From Boothiomyces macroporosus (taxonomy: Eukaryota > Chytridiomycota > Chytridiomycetes > Rhizophydiales > Terramycetaceae), in contig JADGKB010000171.1 of assembly GCA_027604185.1 (NCBI GenBank), positions 1 to 21,352 on the forward strand: a DNA stretch of 21,352 nt. The letters are read 5' to 3'. Below the pieces are notes generated by a model, which did no database searches, was not told the DNA's origin, and saw nothing but the letters and a program-made list of their open reading frames with translations. How positions within the stretch are numbered: position 1 is the stretch's first letter; each line of letters opens with the position of its first letter. This document shows, piece by piece, positions 19,657-21,352 of the stretch. The position numbers and the translations under genes are program-made.

Positions 19657-20050
19657 AATATCTCTGTGATTCACTATTGCAATCTTGGTCACCACAAACA
19701 ATACTTGCATTGAGTGCGAAATCTGGCAAGTTGAGGTTCGAAATGCCCCACACATGTAGATGGATTATGTCATCCGCTTATAGATTAACAACAAACTATC
19801 ATACAATTGAAGTGTTGAAAGAAAAAGTGAGGCGAATAGAGCAAAGAAAAAGATTCTTTTATTATCTGTTAACCAACATGTAGTCTTAATCCGAAAACGA
19901 ATCTTTACCCCTATTTTACTGGTATCAAGACCAAACAGCTCACAGCGATCCAAATTATATCTGTTCAACATTCATTCTATGCAATTAATTTACACAGTAT
20001 TAGTGATAGCACAAATCGCCAAAACATGGTGACATCACTTTGTCTTGGAA
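19653..20050. other. Intergenic region, right receptor promoter
   Basis: 3' flank of the bZIP gene and promoter of the right receptor copy. It aligns with the left promoter only in two blocks (19985-19995, 20029-20040). A 68-codon plus-strand frame at 19677-19883 has no recognisable feature. No TATA box is clear. Confidence 0.4.
20029..20040 (+). promoter_or_regulatory. Conserved proximal block GTGACATCACTT (right copy)
   Basis: Same 12-mer as at 1311-1322, here 10 nt upstream of ATG 20051. The companion block TTAATTTACAC is at 19985-19995. Both blocks are kept in the same order at similar spacing in the two otherwise diverged promoters. Confidence 0.4.
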
Positions 20051-21352
20051 ATGAATTTGCTCTATCAGATAGCCCTACTCTTAGGGATTTGTAAATGTCT
20101 CACTCCTAACGGAACGATACAAATCAAGGTAGGAATTCTCATGTTCTATCTTGACGGAACTAACGATTTAGCTGATGAAATTGAAGGTGTCTTTGTAAGA
20201 ATCAGCCAGCTCAACCAAAACACTTCGCTAATACACCCAAACGCAACAATTGTACCGACTCTGCTAAATAACCATGGAAGCAAGGCGCAGTTGGTTCCTC
20301 AGGCACTCGATATGGCTCTTGACGGAGAAATATTTATCTTTGGTTCCGGTTACTCGTCAATGTCGATTATTAGTTCGTTGATTCTACAAAACTACCAAAT
20401 TCCAATGTGTTGTGGCTCTTCCACTAATCCGACTCTGGGACAGAAAGCGCTCTACCCAAACTTTTTCCGAACCATCCCCAACGATAACGCTGCTACGCTC
20501 ACGATGGCCCAATACCTTGCTTTCAACGGCTGGCACAAAATCGCCACTATTAATACCGATGAAGACTATGGGAATGGAGCCATATCCTCTTTTCTGAATT
20601 ACGCGTCGCAGTATAACATAACCGTGCTTTCCAGACAGCTAGTGGAAACGAATGTGGACGCAAATGCAGCCAATCAAATCGCACAGCAAATTATCTCTGC
20701 CGAAGCGAGGATCATTGTGTATTTCGGGTTTGCAGCAGAGTACGAGGTGATCGTCCAGCAGGCCACGCTGGCTGGCTGCTACGGCGCTGGATACTTTTGG
20801 ATCGGAACCGACGGGCTGCAGCAAATGGTCCCTACTACTGCCTATGCCGGCACCTCGTATCTGTTCCCGCTGGAGCGGGCTGACGGGCCAGTGTCGGACG
20901 CCTTTGACGCCTACTGGAAAGCCAACAGACTCGGCGTTGGAAACCCTGGCGCAAACGTGTCTTCGATCAACAGCAGCGGCCCGTTTGGCTATTTCCACAG
21001 CAGCTGCGTCGATCTAGCGCTTTTGGGCTTTGATGCTCTGGTCAAAGCAAACGGAAACAATGTCACCAAGCTCGCTAATGGTAAGCCGCTCTAATGCAGG
21101 TGAGCTAAACAGCCAGATGCAAGTCCCTCAATCATTTAACTTCCCAAATCATGACACGACGACGGGAAGGATATCTCTGGACCAGAACGGCGACAGAAGC
21201 GGGGACTACGCGATTATGAATGTTCAGGCAGACGCCAGCCTTGTCCAAGTATCAAAGTGGTCCAATGGCGCAGAATACCAAATTCAGCCATACTACTATC
21301 CAGGAGGAGCCAGTTACAAGCCAGCGGACGCAATCGACCCAACAACTGTAGC
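20051..21352 (+). CDS. Class C GPCR-like / ANF-receptor ectodomain protein, right copy (3' partial)
   Basis: Exons 20051-21080 and 21100-21352, with a 19-nt intron at 21081-21099. This is the inverted duplicate of the left-edge gene. I chose ATG 20051 because it matches the only ATG of the left copy; a TTG six bases upstream extends the frame but is not needed. The protein differs from the left copy at residue 82 only (Val here, Ile there). It has a signal peptide and periplasmic-binding-like ectodomain, and the end lies beyond the window. Six of the seven base differences from the other copy are silent, so both copies appear to be under protein-level constraint and functional. A 12-nt block shared with the left promoter lies just upstream of the ATG. 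Confidence 0.8.
20051..21352. repeat. Inverted repeat, right arm
   Basis: Mirror copy of positions 1-1302. Mismatches are at 20110, 20294, 20350, 20413, 20560, 20632 and 20695; all are silent except 20294 (Ile/Val). The two arms are separated by 18,748 bp of unique sequence. Such a pair could recombine to invert the segment, or could be homogenised by gene conversion. Confidence 0.95.

Noticed and set aside
19730..19745. GGTTCGAAAT resembling a tRNA B box
   Set aside because: No pairing T-arm, anticodon arm or acceptor stem could be drawn around it.

Overview
The window looks like nuclear DNA of a compact, AT-rich fungus, probably an early-diverging lineage; I cannot name the species. The fungal evidence is a Pkc1-type protein kinase C (HR1-HR1-C2-C1-C1-kinase, with DYG in place of DFG), a Zn(II)2Cys6 protein, a Gcn4-type bZIP factor, and single-pass membrane proteins with a cytoplasmic SH3 domain. 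Every intron I could place by protein homology or reading frame is only 19-22 nt long. The 3' ends are very tight: an AATAAA signal overlaps or closely follows most stop codons.

Layout. Positions 1-1302 and 20051-21352 are two inverted copies of the 5' part of one gene, a secreted-type periplasmic-binding/ANF-receptor ectodomain like those of class C (GABA-B-like) GPCRs. Both run off the window at exactly the same point. Between them, from left to right: two tandem minus-strand SH3/TM receptor-like genes (2270-3118 and 3171-4211); a cytochrome b561 with a long phospho-site-rich tail (4430-5844, minus); methylmalonate-semialdehyde dehydrogenase (6222-7803, minus); a 112-aa Zn2Cys6 protein (8858-9217, plus); a wall-sensor-like Cys-rich/TM protein (9888-11457, minus); an XLF/Nej1 NHEJ factor (12260-13420, plus) convergent with a membrane RING-H2 E3 (13502-13852, minus); PKC1 with ten micro-introns (14616-17633, plus); a small 106-aa protein with a TATA box and AP-1 sites (18310-18630, plus); and a Gcn4-like bZIP gene with an overlapping uORF (19152-19652, plus).

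How the genes may work together. The receptor ectodomains, SH3/TM proteins, wall-sensor-like protein and Pkc1 all fit sensing at the cell surface and signalling to the wall, but no operon-like unit is implied. TGACTCA/TGAGTCA elements (the Gcn4/AP-1 consensus) lie upstream of the bZIP gene, the small gene beside it and the first SH3 gene, so auto- and cross-regulation is plausible. The points most worth a second look are the 19-22 nt introns (including a GC-AG intron directly after the PKC1 start codon and one aberrant junction), the poly(A) signals fused to stop codons, and the inverted receptor copies, whose coding sequence is kept near-identical while their promoters have diverged.
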